NCBI RefSeq assembly: GCF_014651695.1
Contig: NZ_BMXJ01000003.1
Coordinates: forward strand, 337,046 to 401,045
Direction of reading: 5' to 3'
DNA from: Nocardiopsis terrae
GTDB taxonomy: Bacteria > Actinomycetota > Actinomycetes > Streptosporangiales > Streptosporangiaceae
DNA length: 64,000 nucleotides
Every line of letters begins with the position of its first letter. The first letter of the stretch is position 1. Below the pieces are notes generated by a model. The model made no database searches, had not been told where the DNA came from, and saw only the letters and a program-made list of their open reading frames with translations. The position numbers and the translations under genes are program-made. Positions 8,889-17,869 of the stretch are shown here, in pieces.

Positions 8889-9389
8889 TCACCCCGTGGG
8901 GCCCGGGGTGTGATCGGGTCCCTGAGCGTTGCCGTGGCGCCGTCCTCCGTCGGGGGCGGCGCCGCGGTCGTTGGCGCCGCGGTTGCCGGGGGCCGGTGGG
9001 TTCTCGAACAGGGCCAGGTGGGTTCGCTGGTCGAACGTCTGCGCGGTGGCGCGTGCGGTGGGGGTGCCCGCGTCGGGGTCAGCCCCGGCTTCGACCAGCA
9101 GTTCCACGATCCGGTCCTCGCCCTTGAAGACCGCTCCGGCCAGGGGTGACTGGCCGCGGTTGTTGAGGCGGTCGGGGTCGGCGCCGTGTTCCAGCAGCAG
9201 GGCGACGGTGTCGGTGTGGCCGTGGTAGGCGGCCAGCATGAGCAGGGTGTCGCCGTTGTCGTTGGTCAGGTTGGGCGGCAGGCCCGCCTGGAGGTAGGGG
9301 GTCAGGTCCTGGGTGCGGCCGGCGCGGGCGTGGCCGAACAGGCGGGTGGCGAGTTCGATGACCTGGGGGTCGTGTTCTGGGTGGCTCAC
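8889..9389 (-). CDS. Ankyrin-repeat protein
   Basis: 166 residues with three ankyrin-like repeats between about 18 and 120 (GDTLLMLAAYHGHTDTVALL and GQSPLAGAVFKGEDRIVELL are clear). These are protein-protein interaction modules. There is no signal peptide. The GTG start at 9389 is fixed by a TAGGCT box 7 nt upstream, suggesting a leaderless message. The C-terminal 30 residues are Gly/Asn/Pro-rich. It converges on the permease gene with an 7-base gap. The partner is unknown. Confidence 0.8.
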   Translation of the reverse strand: MSHPEHDPQVIELATRLFGHARAGRTQDLTPYLQAGLPPNLTNDNGDTLLMLAAYHGHTDTVALLLEHGADPDRLNNRGQSPLAGAVFKGEDRIVELLVEAGADPDAGTPTARATAQTFDQRTHLALFENPPAPGNRGANDRGAAPDGGRRHGNAQGPDHTPGPTG

Positions 9390-9396
9390 GGTGGGC

Positions 9397-9402
9397 AGCC
9401 TA
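9397..9402 (-). promoter_or_regulatory. -10 box for leaderless ankyrin gene
   Basis: On the minus strand TAGGCT ends exactly 7 nt before the GTG at 9389, and no ribosome-binding site is present. Confidence 0.5.
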
Positions 9403-9493
9403 GTGGGGGTCGGGGGCTGGTGTGGTGGGGTTCGGGGGTGGGCCCGTGGTGGTCGTTTTGGGGTGATGTGGTGCTGAACTCGGTTTTTGTCGC

Positions 9494-9521
9494 TAGGGTG
9501 CTGCGCAACCCCTGAGAGGAG
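9494..9521 (+). promoter_or_regulatory. -10 box and strong RBS for membrane protein
   Basis: TAGGGT at 9494-9499 serves as a -10 box, and AGAGGAG at 9515-9521 sits 7 nt before the GTG at 9529. This gene has a leader, unlike several neighbours. Confidence 0.5.
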
Positions 9522-9528
9522 CACCCTC

Positions 9529-10071
9529 GTGCGACATTTCGTCGGCTTCCTGTCGGGCCTGATCCTGGGCCCGGTTCTGTTACTGGTGACCGGCTGGGCC
9601 TTCGCACATCTGCGGGGCCTGCACGCGGTCGGTCTGAGCGCCCTGCAGGGCACCGGTCCGGTGGCGGTGGCCGGGTTGGTGGGTGTGGGCCTGTTGGTGG
9701 CTCTGGTCGCGGTTCCGCCGCGGTTGACCCCGATGCTTCCCTTCGCCGCGTCCCTGGTCCTGGGCGGGGTGAGTGCTCTGGCGTTGGTGCGTATGCACCT
9801 GTTGGAGCGTCTGCCGGTCCTGCCCGGTACGGAGGGCGCTCTGACCCTGTTGCCGCTGGGTGTGTTCCTGCCCCTGGCGTTGGTGTTGGCCGCTCCCCTG
9901 TTCGTGGGCGCCCGCTGGGTCCGCGAGGACGATGAGGGGGTGGGTGAGGAGGAGTACTTCGAGGGCCTGTACGCGCAGGACGGGGAGGACGAGGGTCCTG
10001 TCCGTTCCACCTCGACGCGGTCCGAGCCGGTGACGGCGCACCATGAGCCGCGGCACCGGTTGGAGGAGTGA
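9529..10071 (+). CDS. Small integral membrane protein, unknown function
   Basis: 180 residues with four predicted membrane segments (about 4-24, 37-57, 63-83 and 100-125) and an acidic cytoplasmic tail rich in Glu and Asp (about 130-160). The start GTG is fixed by AGAGGAG. I do not recognise a characterised family. It faces the hypothetical at 10144 across a strong hairpin. Confidence 0.7.
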   Translation: MRHFVGFLSGLILGPVLLLVTGWAFAHLRGLHAVGLSALQGTGPVAVAGLVGVGLLVALVAVPPRLTPMLPFAASLVLGGVSALALVRMHLLERLPVLPGTEGALTLLPLGVFLPLALVLAAPLFVGARWVREDDEGVGEEEYFEGLYAQDGEDEGPVRSTSTRSEPVTAHHEPRHRLEE

Positions 10072-10076
10072 CCTTC

Positions 10077-10132
10077 CCCGCCAACACCGGGGCCCGGGAG
10101 CGGAACCGCTCCAGGGCCCCGGTGTTGGCGGG
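10077..10132. terminator. Long perfect hairpin between convergent genes
   Basis: A 19-bp perfect stem (10077-10095 with 10114-10132) holds an inner 6-bp stem GAGCGG/CCGCTC. There is no T-tract. It probably acts as a factor-assisted or structural terminator for both the gene ending at 10071 and the one ending at 10144. Confidence 0.7.
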
Positions 10133-10143
10133 TCGAAGGGGTC

Positions 10144-11595
10144 CTAGCGCCAGGTGGGTCCCCAGGCGGAGCTGTTGGAGACTCCGCGGGGCAGGCGGGG
10201 CAGCCCGGTGGGGCTGGAGTTGGCCGGGGCGGGCGGGGTGGTGCCGGGTTCGCGGTCGGCGGGTGTGCTGGGCTGCTCGGCGGGTTCGTCCGCGGTGTCC
10301 TCGCCCGGGGCTGCCACGTCCTCGTCCGGCTCCGGGACCGGGGTCGGCTCCGGGTCAGGGGCCGGGGCGGGTTCGTCGGGTCGGGGGTCGCTGGGCTGCT
10401 GGTCGGCCCGAGGGACCGGTTCGGTTTCGTCGGGGGGCGTTTCGGCCCGGGGCACGAAGCCGCGTACGCGCTGGGCTTCGCCCTCGGGGCTCGGGTTGTG
10501 CAGGAGCACCGGTTCGGGCAGAGGGGTGGGTTCCTCTGCGGGGAGGGCGGGTTCGGCCGGGGCCACCCGCTTCCACCACAGGTCGGCTTCCTGGGGGCTG
10601 AGCTCGGACTCCACCTCCAGCCAGCCGTGTACCTGGCTGTGGCGGCGTCCGGCGTTCCAGGAGCGTGGGTAGGGCTGTTCGTCCAGGACCAGGACGTGTT
10701 CGCCGTCGATGGTGGGGATCTCGGCGGGGACCCCTTCGTTCCAGATCCAGGAGCCGTCGTGGGCGACCATGTTCCACCAGCCCCACACGGTCTGGGCCGC
10801 GGGGTCGACGGGGCCGTCGCGGAAGGAGGCGGTCCAGCGCGGGTCGGGGGGCTCGCCCGGCAGTCCCTGGCCGCGGGGGCCGATGAGGGCGTCGGCGAGC
10901 AGGGTGTGGAGTTGGAAGTTGTCGCCGATGCCGTCGAAGAGTACGCGGAAGGCGCGCCTGGAGTGGCGGTCCATGACCAGGGCGGAGGTGACTTCGGCCA
11001 TCCGCAGGAGGGCGCGGAGCTGGTCGAACTCGGTGAGCAGGTCGCTGAGTTGGTTGGCGATGGCCACGAGTTCGGCGTGCAGGGAGGGGTCGCGGCGGGT
11101 GTGGGAGCGCACGCTGGGTTCGCTGAGCATGGTTTTGGCGGCCAGGCCGTGGCGGCGGATGGTCCACCAGCACATGGTGGCGGCGGGGGCGTCGGCGCCC
11201 AGGTCGGCGGCTACGCGGGCTTCGGCGTCGGCGGTGACGGTGTCGGGGTCGGGTGGGGTGCCGCCGCCGGTGCGTTCCCAGGCGCGGACGAAGACGATGG
11301 CGCCTTTGCCCATGGTGCGCAGGCGGTGCAGGATTTCGATGCCGGCGGGGCCGGGTTCGGTGCCCATCTCGACCAGGGCGCCGGCGACCACGGACAGGTC
11401 GGCGATGATGCCGGGGGCGGCGTGGTCTCCGGAGAGCAGGGGGGTGAGGGCTTCCAGGGCCAGTTCGCGTTCGGCGGGGGGGATGCGGGAGGCCAGGAGG
11501 TAGACCTTGTGGACCGCTGGTGGGAACTGTTGGGGGTCCGTGGAGACGGAGGCGTCGATCAGTTCTTGGAATGCCGCGCGAAACTCGTCGACCAT
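10144..11595 (-). CDS. Hypothetical protein with Pro/Glu-rich C-terminus
   Basis: 483 residues, no membrane segments or signal peptide. The N-terminal ~360 residues look globular, with Trp-rich motifs (WGWWNMVAHDGSWIW, HGWLEVESELSPQEADLWW). Residues from about 365 on are low complexity, dominated by Pro, Glu and Ala, and end in a short basic tail. The ATG at 11595 has AAGGGGA about 9 nt upstream. I do not recognise the family. A -10-like TAGGTT lies at 11622-11627 on the minus strand. Confidence 0.65.
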   Translation of the reverse strand: MVDEFRAAFQELIDASVSTDPQQFPPAVHKVYLLASRIPPAERELALEALTPLLSGDHAAPGIIADLSVVAGALVEMGTEPGPAGIEILHRLRTMGKGAIVFVRAWERTGGGTPPDPDTVTADAEARVAADLGADAPAATMCWWTIRRHGLAAKTMLSEPSVRSHTRRDPSLHAELVAIANQLSDLLTEFDQLRALLRMAEVTSALVMDRHSRRAFRVLFDGIGDNFQLHTLLADALIGPRGQGLPGEPPDPRWTASFRDGPVDPAAQTVWGWWNMVAHDGSWIWNEGVPAEIPTIDGEHVLVLDEQPYPRSWNAGRRHSQVHGWLEVESELSPQEADLWWKRVAPAEPALPAEEPTPLPEPVLLHNPSPEGEAQRVRGFVPRAETPPDETEPVPRADQQPSDPRPDEPAPAPDPEPTPVPEPDEDVAAPGEDTADEPAEQPSTPADREPGTTPPAPANSSPTGLPRLPRGVSNSSAWGPTWR

Positions 11596-11747
11596 GGGTC
11601 CGTCCCCTTTCTCACGCAACCAACCTAATGTCTCATCAGGGAAGGATCGCACTTTAACGGGCTGTATCAGGTGTTGCTGGTGGGTTTGTTGGTGATTCGA
11701 GATGAGGTGGTGGCCGATGAGGCGCAGGTCACTGTGGGTTTGGGGCC

Positions 11748-12995
11748 TCACAGCCCCAACCGGGTGACCGCGTTGTCCTCCAGGGGGTTCGCGGTACGGA
11801 TGTAGTCGTGCACGGTCTGGGCGTTGGTCCACCGTCCCTGGCGCATGATCTCGCGGTCGGTGGCCCCGCCCAGGGCGGCCTGGGTGGCGAACCCGGCGCG
11901 CAGGGAGTGCCCGCCGAAGTCGTCGGGGTTGAGCCCGGCCCTGGCGGCGTAGCGTTTGACCAGGTTACCCACGGCCTTGGTGGTCATCGGGCGTTGGGCC
12001 AGGCGGCCGTGCCGGTCCACCCCGGGCAGCAGGGGCCGGTTCGCGCCGTCGGCCAGGTCGATGCCGCGCAGCTGCTGGCAGGAGTGTGCGGGTGCGGGGT
12101 CGGGTGCGCCCAGCGATTCCAGGTGGGCGCGTACCGCCTGCGCTCCCCCGTCGCGGTGCACCGCCACCAGGGCCGACCAGTCGGCCAGGGCGCACACCGG
12201 GCAGGTGGCGCGGTGGCGTCCGCGGGGCAGGGCCACCCGCTGGTGGGCCCGGCCCTCCTGGTCGGTCTTGGTGGCCCACAGGGAGACCACCAGGGTGGGG
12301 GCGCCCGAGGCCGGGTCGGTACGCAGGGCCAGGTCGTCGAAGGTCAGTCCGGCCAGTTCGGAGCGGCGCAGTGCCCCGGCGAACCCGGTCAGCAACAGCA
12401 CGGCGTCGCGTCTGCGCGCCACTCCCCCGGGGTGGCCCTCGGCGGGGCGTACCGCCAGCAGCGTCTCCAGGGTGGACAGGACCACGGGGGCCTTGCGGTG
12501 AGGGCGGGCCTTGCGGGTGCGGCGGATGCCGCGCAGGGTCATGCGCACCACTTCGGCGCGGGTGGGTGAGTCCAGGCCGTGGGCGCCGTGGACGGCGGCG
12601 ATGGCCGCGGAGCGGCGTTCCAGGGTGGCGGGGGCCAGGGCCCAGCCGGTGCCGTCGGGGGTGCGTTGCTCGGCGCAGGCCGCCAGGTAGACGGCCACGT
12701 CCACCGGGTCGGCCGGCAGGGAGGTGCGCTGTTCGGTCAGGCACCAGGCGCCGAAGGCGGTCCAGTCGGCGCGGTAGGCGCGCAGGGTGGCCGGTGACTG
12801 GGCGTTGGTCAGGTACCGGCCCAGGGCCTGGGCCTGTTCGGTGTCGAAGCGTTCGCGGACCCGTTCCAGGGCTCGGGTGTCCACGAGCACGCTGTGGTCG
12901 GGGTGCTCCAGGCGGGCGCGCACGGGCGGGGGCAGGGCGATCTGGTCCCGGGGCGCGGGTGTGTCGTCGGGGTCGGTGGTGTGCACGGGTTCCAT
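11748..12995 (-). CDS. Tyrosine-type integrase/recombinase
   Basis: 415 residues, larger and more divergent than Xer proteins. The core-binding region is about 55-160 and the catalytic domain about 170-400. Catalytic residues are R210 (GALRRSEL), K243, H363 and R366 (GHSLRAGF), W389 in the His/Trp position, and Y398. A C265-x2-C268 pair with a nearby late Cys (306) may bind metal. The ATG start at 12995 gives MEPVHTTDPD. No excisionase, tRNA or att repeat is seen nearby, so it may be an orphan remnant of an integrated element or a stand-alone recombinase. Confidence 0.82.
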   Translation of the reverse strand: MEPVHTTDPDDTPAPRDQIALPPPVRARLEHPDHSVLVDTRALERVRERFDTEQAQALGRYLTNAQSPATLRAYRADWTAFGAWCLTEQRTSLPADPVDVAVYLAACAEQRTPDGTGWALAPATLERRSAAIAAVHGAHGLDSPTRAEVVRMTLRGIRRTRKARPHRKAPVVLSTLETLLAVRPAEGHPGGVARRRDAVLLLTGFAGALRRSELAGLTFDDLALRTDPASGAPTLVVSLWATKTDQEGRAHQRVALPRGRHRATCPVCALADWSALVAVHRDGGAQAVRAHLESLGAPDPAPAHSCQQLRGIDLADGANRPLLPGVDRHGRLAQRPMTTKAVGNLVKRYAARAGLNPDDFGGHSLRAGFATQAALGGATDREIMRQGRWTNAQTVHDYIRTANPLEDNAVTRLGL

Positions 12996-13066
12996 TGTGT
13001 CCGGGGTCGGGGCCCGGGTGTGGCAGGCGGGGCGGGGCGGGTCGAAGCAGGTTCCCAGAGCGGGTG

Positions 13067-13600
13067 TCAGCCGAACAGGTGGGTGCTCAGTGCCGCCCAC
13101 AGTTCGGTTGGGGGCATCACCCACAGTGTCAGGGCCACGGACAGGGCCAGGGCCGTGGTGAAGGCGATGGCGGCCATGGTGCGGCGCAGGATCAGGGCGG
13201 TGGTGGCACCTGCGGCCGGTACGGCCCAGGCCATGACCAGGAACCAGACCAGGGCGTTGCCGATGGCTTTGAGGTTTTGGTCCTGCTGTTCGGCGAGCAG
13301 GTCCGGGTCGGTCATGGTGGGGTCGGCGGGTGTGTTCATCGAGTCGAGTCCGGCGAAGAGCAGTGCGGCCAGGGCCAGGGGGGTGCCCAGGGCCCACAGG
13401 CACCACAGGATGACCCACAGCACGGTGATGCGCCGGTCGGGTGGTTCGGTGACCGTGAGGGGGGTGCGGTTCAGGGGTCGTTTCTCGGGGACCCGGCCGG
13501 GTGTGAGGCGGCCGGGTTCGGTGCGGCCCTGTTCGGTCTCGGCGGTGCGGGGGGCGGGCCCCTGGTGGCTCTTGCGGCGGTTGCGCTTCTTGGGTGACAC
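13067..13600 (-). CDS. Small membrane protein, unknown function
   Basis: 177 residues. A basic, hydrophilic N-terminus of about 57 residues is followed by three hydrophobic segments (about 58-85, 110-130 and 140-163). The GTG at 13600 has TAGGCT exactly 7 nt upstream and no Shine-Dalgarno, so a leaderless message is likely. It lies 10 nt after the stop of the similar membrane gene at 13611-13934. No family recognised. Confidence 0.65.
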   Translation of the reverse strand: MSPKKRNRRKSHQGPAPRTAETEQGRTEPGRLTPGRVPEKRPLNRTPLTVTEPPDRRITVLWVILWCLWALGTPLALAALLFAGLDSMNTPADPTMTDPDLLAEQQDQNLKAIGNALVWFLVMAWAVPAAGATTALILRRTMAAIAFTTALALSVALTLWVMPPTELWAALSTHLFG

Positions 13601-13607
13601 GCCCGGG

Positions 13608-13613
13608 AGCCTA
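13608..13613 (-). promoter_or_regulatory. -10 box overlapping the upstream stop codon
   Basis: TAGGCT on the minus strand lies 7 nt before the GTG at 13600. Its first three bases are the TAG stop codon of the gene at 13611-13934, so the same three bases serve both. Confidence 0.5.
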
Positions 13614-13934
13614 CCCGGCCGAGCGCAGCAGGTGGATGACCACCACGAACACCACCGGCCAGGCCAGCAGGGCCAGGGACCACAGGGCCGCCTTGCGGTC
13701 GCCGGCGACGGTGGCCACGGCCGCGGCCAGGAAGGGGATTCCCACGGCTGCGCCGAAGGTCAGGGTGAGCCATTCGGCGGCCGATCCGGCGTGGGAGTCG
13801 GCGTCGATGCCCATCAGGTAGCCCAGGGGGCCCAGGACCAGGGCGAACAGGGCCAGGACGCAGATGACGACACGGATACCGGTGGGGTGGCGTGTGTTGC
13901 GGCCACCGCCGGGTGTGGAGGGACGTTCAGACAC
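13611..13934 (-). CDS. Small three-helix membrane protein, unknown function
   Basis: 107 residues with three hydrophobic segments (about 21-42, 55-78 and 84-104) after a Ser/Pro/Arg-rich start. I used the GTG at 13934 (MSERPSTP); it lacks a well-placed ribosome site, so the start is uncertain. It resembles its downstream neighbour in size and layout, and both may be membrane accessories of one function. No family recognised. Confidence 0.5.
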   Translation of the reverse strand: MSERPSTPGGGRNTRHPTGIRVVICVLALFALVLGPLGYLMGIDADSHAGSAAEWLTLTFGAAVGIPFLAAAVATVAGDRKAALWSLALLAWPVVFVVVIHLLRSAG

Positions 13935-13976
13935 GGGGGCCGTGGTGCCTTTCGGAACTGGTGGCGGGCCAGGGCG

Positions 13977-14015
13977 GCAGGACCCCACCGCGGGGGTGTG
14001 GGGGGTGGGTCCTGC
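13977..14015 (-). terminator. Hairpin after nuclease-helicase gene
   Basis: GCAGGACCC(C)ACC pairs with GGTGGGTCCTGC (12 bp, one bulge). A second hairpin GCCTGCCC/GGGCAGGC lies at 14028-14064. Both lie downstream of the minus-strand gene ending at 14127. There is no T-tract. Confidence 0.5.
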
Positions 14016-14126
14016 GGGCACGCCGTGGCCTGCCCGTGCGGGCGTGTGGGTGCCCGGGGCAGGCGTGGTGTGCTACCTAGAACGTACTCCACCTGGGAGG
14101 TGTCCGAAACCTGGGCGGCGGGTCCT

Positions 14127-17100
14127 TCAGCGGTCGGGCCAGGGGCGGGCCCGGGTGACCAGACCGGTGAAGGAGGCCAGCAGGCGGAGTTCGTCGATGG
14201 TGCGCGGGGCGGTGGTGAGCAGGTCGGGTGAGTGCACGACCAGCGCCAGGAGTTGGGCGCGGGACAGGGCGACGTTGAGGCGGTTGCGGTCCAGGACGAA
14301 GGAGGGTCCGCGGCTGGTCTCGGCGGCGTCGGAGGTGGTCATGGAGCAGATGACCGCGGCGGCTTCCTGGCCCTGGAACTTGTCGACGGTGCCCACCCGC
14401 ACTCCGGCCAGGGCGGGGGTGTGCTGCTGTGCGTGGGCCAGGGCCTGGCGCAGGGTGCGCACCTGCAGGTTGTAGGGGGCCACCACCAGGATGTCGGTGC
14501 CGGTGAGGGGGCGCGGCCCCTGGCCGGGGTCGAGGGTGACCTGCTGGGTGAGCAGGGTGCGGGCGGCCTCGACGACGGCCTGGACCTCTTCGGGGCTGTG
14601 GGTGGTGCGGCCGGTGTGGGTGACGGGGTGGGCGTACACGCCCGGGGCCAGGGGACTCAGGTGGCGTTGGGTGGTGCTGGGGTGGGCCTGCAGGCGGCCC
14701 TGGTAGGACAGGTCCGAGACCGGGGCGCACACGGCCGGGTGCATGCGGCGGGTCTGGTCCAGGAAGTAGCCCAGGGCGGGGTCGATGATGGCTTCGGTGC
14801 CCATGAGGTGTTGTAGGGCCGAGGCGTCGGCGCCCTCGGAGTGCACGCCCTGGACGACCTGGGGTAGTTGTTGGGGGTCGCCGAGCAGGACGAGGTTGTG
14901 GGCCCCGGCGGACACGGCCAGGGTGTCGGCCAGGGCGAACTGTCCGGCTTCGTCGATGATCAGTACGTCCAGGGGGTCGGCGAGGGTGTCGGCGCCGGAC
15001 ATGCCCCAGGCGGTGCCGCCGATCAGGACGGGTTGGCCCTGGGTGGTGCGTTTGGTGCGCCAGTTGGCCAGTGCCTGTTGGGTGGAGGGCTGTTGCCAGG
15101 GGGCGTCGGGGTCCTTCTTGCCGCCGCGGGGGCGTTTGGCGGCTTCGATGTGCAGGCCCTGGTGGTCGGCGGCGCGCAGCGCGGCGGCCATGACGTTCTC
15201 CACGGCCTTGTGGCCGGTGGAGCACACGCCGACGCTGCGGCCCTCCTTGATCAGGTGGGTGATGAGTTGGGCGGCCAGGTAGGTTTTTCCGGCGCCGGGC
15301 GGGCCCTGCACAGCCAGGTAGGAGTGGTCCAGGCGGTCCACGGCGGTGATGGCGGCGCTGATGAGGTCGCCGTCGGCCGGTGCGGGCAGGGGGCCCGGCG
15401 GGTTCAGGCGGGGCGGGGTGCGGCGCAGGGCGTCCAGGCCGGGGTGGTGGGGCCAGTCGGGCAGGTGGTCCACGGCGGTGCGGGCGACCGTTTCCAGGGC
15501 GCCGTCCTTGGGTTTGGGGTCCACCGGTGAGCCGGGCAGGACTGCCAGGGGGGTGCGGGAGGGCAGGTCGTCGGGGTCGGCGGTCTCCAGCAGGGTCAGG
15601 GTGTCGGGTTCGGCCTTGAGGACCTTGGCGGGGCGGGTGGCGGCCCCCTGTCCGGGGGCGCCGGGGTGGAGCAGGTGGACGCTCTCGCCGGTGGTGAAGG
15701 GGTTGGGGTGGGCGCGGTCCAGGCGCATGGCGATCTCACGGCGGGCCTTCTTCTGCCTGCCGGTGGGTTCGGTCCACTCCCCCGCGTGCACCTGCCAGGG
15801 CACGGCGCAGTTGCTGTCGGTCTCCAGGTCCTGCAGGGGCGCGTTCTGGCGTTGGAAGTGTTCGCGCCAGGGCGGGGTGTTCTCGCGCTGGTAGTAGCCG
15901 ATCAGGGAGGCCAGGGCTGCGCGGGGGCGGTCCTGTTCGGTGCGTTCCCCGGGTTGTTCGGGGACCTGTTCGAGCAGGGGTTGGGTCAGGGCGGTGTGGC
16001 GGGCGTTCTTCTCGGCGCGTTTGCGGGCGCGTTCGGCCTCGTCCTCGGTGAGTTCGAACTGGATGAGGGGGCGGTCGGTGATGCCCTGGCAGGTGCGTTG
16101 GTCCTCGAGCCAGTCGCGTAGGCGGGCGGTGGAGTGGCAGTCGTCGCGGTTGTAGGCGGCGATGTCGTCCAGGATCCGGGCGGCGGTGCGGGTGTCGCCC
16201 TCTTCCCGGGCGCTCAGGTAGGCGGCGTAGGCGTCGATGCTGGAGGCGGCGGTGGTGACGCCCCCGCCGCGGGCGGTGTCCAGGTAGAGGGGTTCGAGGT
16301 ACTTGATGGAGTAGGAGCGTTGGGACACGCGCAGGCTTTTGCGGACCACGGTGTACAGGTCGACGAGGCGGTTCTCGCGCAGGAGGCGGTCGACCTCCTC
16401 CTCGCGGGTGTTGAATTCGGAGCTGAGGAGTTTGAGGCGGTCGACCTCGTAGGAGGCGTAGTGGTAGACGTGGGCGCCCTCGTCGGTGTCGATGCGGGCG
16501 GTGGCCAGGTCGACGAAGTCCTCCAGGGCCTTCTTCTCCTGGGTGCGGTCGTGGGCCCAGAAGGCGTGGAAGGTTTCGGTGCCGTCGGTGTCCTGGGTGG
16601 TGGCGCCGAAGAGGTACTCCAGGCCGCGTTCGCCCTGGCGGGAGTGGTAGGGGTAGCCCTCCATGTCGAAGAAGAGGTCGCCGGGGCTGGGGGCGGGCAG
16701 GCTGGCCAGGCCGTCGGGGGCGAAGACCTCGGCGGTGACCTGCCCCTGGGGGTTGGCGGGGGTGCGGGTGGTGTCCTGGTGCACCTGCAGGGCGGCTTGG
16801 GCGCGGAGTTGGTCGAAGGAGCGGCTGGGCAGGGTGGCGGGGCGGTCTTGGTCGGTGGCCCGGGCCAGGGCGTCGATGGTGTCCAGGCCGGCGTCGGTGA
16901 GTTTGGCGGCCTGGTCGGTGCGTAGTCCGGCGACCAGGGACAGGTGGCGGGCGGCGGTGCGTCCCTGGGAGCACCAGGTGTTGTAGCCGCAGCTCTCGCA
17001 CAGGGGTCGGGGCTGGCCCCAGGTGGGGGTGGGCAGGGCGGGTTCGCGGGCCAGGTGGTCGAGCAGGCGTTGGGTGAGGGTGGTCAGGATGGGGGTGAAT

Positions 17101-17696
17101 TCGGCGGTGGGCAGGGTGTGGGTGTGCTGGTCGCCGGTGAGCAGGTGCATGTGCTGGGGGGTGTGTCCGTGCAGGACGGCCACGGCCTGGGCGTAGGCGG
17201 TGAGTTGGACCACGGCTGAGGGGCCGGGGCGGCGGGCGAGTTTGGTGTCCCAGGGTTCGTAGGTGAAGGGGGTGGGGGTGTGGGGGTGCGGTTGGCCGGT
17301 GGTGGGGTCCAGGTCGGAGCGGATGAGGAAGTCGGCTCGTCCGTGGAAGGCCACGTGGGGGTTGAGGGGGTGGTGGAAGGAGGCCTGGTAGATGACCGGG
17401 GCTGCGGCGGCCATGGCCTGGGCGGTGGCATGGGCGGCCCGGGCCAGGGAGTGGTCGTCGGCGGTGGGTGCCTCGATGCGTACCAGGTCGTCGCCGAACA
17501 GGGTGCTCAGGCGTTGGAGTTCGGCCTGTTCGTGGAGTTCACCGTGGCGGGCGACGAGGGGGTCGATGTCCTCGGGGCGGGGTGCGCCGGGCAGGTGGGC
17601 GGCCAGGGCGCTCTTGAGGGCGGTGCGGTGGTCGCATTCCAGTGTGTCGACGAGGTCGGTGGGTGAGACGACCCAGCCGGTGGTGGTGCGGAACAA
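14127..17696 (-). CDS. RecB-like nuclease / SF1 helicase fusion (TM0106 family type)
   Basis: 1189 residues. The N-terminal Cas4/RecB-like nuclease region has GRADFLI and WDTKL (D..DxK metal residues, about 110-165) and a Cys cluster CESCGYNTWC near 232. A middle RNase H-like/exonuclease fold has DLFFDMEGYP near 339 and YNRDDCHST later. A C-terminal superfamily 1 helicase has Walker A GPPGAGKT near 797, DEAGQF near 913, GDPQQLPQV, and a motif VI region (NVALSRAQ). Proteins of this layout are annotated as DNA repair or nucleic-acid processing; the physiological role is not established. The start is TTG at 17696, chosen because AGGGGGAGA precedes it by about 8 nt and homologous sequence begins there. 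Confidence 0.85.
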   Translation of the reverse strand: MFRTTTGWVVSPTDLVDTLECDHRTALKSALAAHLPGAPRPEDIDPLVARHGELHEQAELQRLSTLFGDDLVRIEAPTADDHSLARAAHATAQAMAAAAPVIYQASFHHPLNPHVAFHGRADFLIRSDLDPTTGQPHPHTPTPFTYEPWDTKLARRPGPSAVVQLTAYAQAVAVLHGHTPQHMHLLTGDQHTHTLPTAEFTPILTTLTQRLLDHLAREPALPTPTWGQPRPLCESCGYNTWCSQGRTAARHLSLVAGLRTDQAAKLTDAGLDTIDALARATDQDRPATLPSRSFDQLRAQAALQVHQDTTRTPANPQGQVTAEVFAPDGLASLPAPSPGDLFFDMEGYPYHSRQGERGLEYLFGATTQDTDGTETFHAFWAHDRTQEKKALEDFVDLATARIDTDEGAHVYHYASYEVDRLKLLSSEFNTREEEVDRLLRENRLVDLYTVVRKSLRVSQRSYSIKYLEPLYLDTARGGGVTTAASSIDAYAAYLSAREEGDTRTAARILDDIAAYNRDDCHSTARLRDWLEDQRTCQGITDRPLIQFELTEDEAERARKRAEKNARHTALTQPLLEQVPEQPGERTEQDRPRAALASLIGYYQRENTPPWREHFQRQNAPLQDLETDSNCAVPWQVHAGEWTEPTGRQKKARREIAMRLDRAHPNPFTTGESVHLLHPGAPGQGAATRPAKVLKAEPDTLTLLETADPDDLPSRTPLAVLPGSPVDPKPKDGALETVARTAVDHLPDWPHHPGLDALRRTPPRLNPPGPLPAPADGDLISAAITAVDRLDHSYLAVQGPPGAGKTYLAAQLITHLIKEGRSVGVCSTGHKAVENVMAAALRAADHQGLHIEAAKRPRGGKKDPDAPWQQPSTQQALANWRTKRTTQGQPVLIGGTAWGMSGADTLADPLDVLIIDEAGQFALADTLAVSAGAHNLVLLGDPQQLPQVVQGVHSEGADASALQHLMGTEAIIDPALGYFLDQTRRMHPAVCAPVSDLSYQGRLQAHPSTTQRHLSPLAPGVYAHPVTHTGRTTHSPEEVQAVVEAARTLLTQQVTLDPGQGPRPLTGTDILVVAPYNLQVRTLRQALAHAQQHTPALAGVRVGTVDKFQGQEAAAVICSMTTSDAAETSRGPSFVLDRNRLNVALSRAQLLALVVHSPDLLTTAPRTIDELRLLASFTGLVTRARPWPDR

Positions 17697-17869
17697 CGCC
17701 CGTCTCCCCCTGGTGTTGTGGTGTTGGTCTGTGGCGGTGGTGGGGATTGTGCCACGTCGCGGGGGTGTGTGGGGCTTGTTGTGCGCGGGTGGGTGCCGGG
17801 TGCGGGTACGGCGGCGCCCCGCACCGGTGGGGGTGCGGGGCGCGCGGGGTGTGTTCGCGGGGTGGGGGG

